From Sepiola atlantica (Eukaryota; Mollusca; Cephalopoda; Sepiida; Sepiolidae): a stretch of 64,000 bases of DNA. The stretch lies in NCBI GenBank assembly GCA_963556195.1, contig CAUVYP010000583.1, positions 1 through 64,000 of the forward strand. The letters run 5' to 3'. The translations under genes were made by a program, and so were the position numbers. The first letter of the stretch is position 1. The number at the start of each line of letters is the position of its first letter. Below the pieces are notes generated by a model. The model saw only the letters and a list, made by a program, of their open reading frames with translations, ran no database searches and was not told the DNA's origin. Shown in pieces: positions 63,961-64,000 of the stretch.

Positions 63961-64000
63961 TTTTGTTGTTAAATGTTAACAATCATCACCTTGAATTGTT
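63961..64000 (+). repeat. Last monomer, cut by the window edge
   Basis: The window ends at monomer position 40. Nothing in the last kilobases shows decay of the repeat, so the array continues beyond the window. Confidence 0.95.

Larger units (their letters stand above)
1..64000 (+). repeat. Continuous 49/50-bp satellite DNA array filling the window
   Basis: Every stretch I read is the same monomer repeated head to tail in one orientation. Units are 49 bp, or 50 bp when one extra T sits in the tail (GATTTATATG instead of GATTATATG), with rare 47-, 48- and 51-bp outliers. About 1,300 copies fit. Consensus GC is about 22-24% and contains no CpG. No unique DNA, transposon or inversion interrupts it. 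No protein gene is possible in normal terms. In the consensus the minus strand has a stop in all three frames of each monomer. The plus strand has TAA at 10 and 17 and TGA at 32 and 40. Because 49 is not a multiple of 3 the frame rotates, so open stretches stay near 25 codons. This is typical of eukaryotic heterochromatic satellite; species and location cannot be told. Confidence 0.98.

Noticed and set aside
1..64000. Protein-coding tandem repeat
   Set aside because: Consensus stops occur in every minus-strand frame of each monomer and four times per monomer on the plus strand. The 49-bp unit rotates the frame, and mixing 49- and 50-bp units does not keep any frame open.
1..64000. CRISPR array (constant part alternating with variable part)
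   Set aside because: The whole 49 bases are conserved. The variable tail is only a few bases with a handful of states, not unique spacers, and no cas genes are present.
1..64000. Bacterial origin or plasmid iterons
   Set aside because: 64 kb without a gene is incompatible with a bacterial replicon, and iteron clusters are far shorter.
1..64000. Telomeric repeat
   Set aside because: The unit is 49 bp with no short G-rich telomere motif. A subtelomeric position remains possible but is not shown.
1..64000. CENP-B box
   Set aside because: The known box needs TTCG and CGGG elements; the consensus has no CpG at all, so no match exists. Centromere identity can therefore not be argued from this motif.
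1..64000. A single 31.4-kb super-repeat covering the window
   Set aside because: Local offsets of 31,311, 31,360 and 31,507 bp are seen at about 9.1, 0-1.5 and 12.5 kb, but markers at 3.9, 8.1 and 14.6 kb have no partners at such offsets. Shared modules explain it better.

Overview
The whole 64,000-base window is one uninterrupted, head-to-tail array of a 49/50-bp AT-rich satellite monomer. It starts exactly at the first base of a monomer as I phased it, and ends 40 bases into another, so both array ends lie outside the window. From block lengths divided by copy number (for example 935/19, 787/16, 5566/113) the mean unit is about 49.2-49.3 bp, giving roughly 1,300 monomers. Consensus GC is about 22-24%, with one strand strongly T-rich (about 23 T and 14 A per 49 bases). 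I see no gene, RNA gene, transposon, CRISPR array or unique spacer anywhere. Such an array fits a eukaryotic nuclear genome assembled from long reads (centromeric, pericentromeric, subtelomeric or other heterochromatic satellite). I cannot name the species or the chromosomal location from sequence alone.

The informative content is the internal organisation. Monomers differ at a small set of positions (9-11, 15-18, 25-27, 32-33, 37-41, 43-48), and rare variants act as bar codes. Tracking them shows nested higher-order repeats and long-range copies. These are: an 835-bp-period pair (2.0-3.6 kb); a module recurring at about 4.1-4.4 kb spacing (2.9-13 kb, again at 18 kb); a 7,975-bp-offset pair (9.0 and 16.9 kb); a 5,566-bp-offset duplication (19.2-28.7 kb) that itself contains 890-bp and 787-bp tandem duplications; a 935-bp tandem pair (29.5-31.3 kb); a 2,410-bp-offset pair (31.4-35.6 kb); a 2,116-bp-offset pair (39.3-43.4 kb); and a roughly 2.4-kb higher-order repeat from 44.8 to 53.9 kb that includes a deletion derivative. 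Near-identical blocks also lie 31,360 bp, 23,983 bp, 16,600 bp and 8,617 bp apart. Copies differ by gain or loss of whole monomers, the mark of unequal exchange in register.

Each monomer carries a perfect 7-bp inverted repeat with a 3-base loop (positions 6-22), an 8-bp palindrome containing GTTAAC (14-21), and a second inverted pair AACAAT/ATTGTT (18-23 and 35-40). Three 49-bp monomers make 147 bp, the length of nucleosome-core DNA. These are the only candidate functional elements. Protein binding, nucleosome phasing and centromere function are inferences, not shown by the sequence. Where no specific block is listed (about 4.9-7.0, 9.7-12.0, 13.0-15.2, 35.6-37.1, 43.4-44.8 and 58.8-62.3 kb) the DNA is the same satellite, mostly mosaics of the same variant modules.
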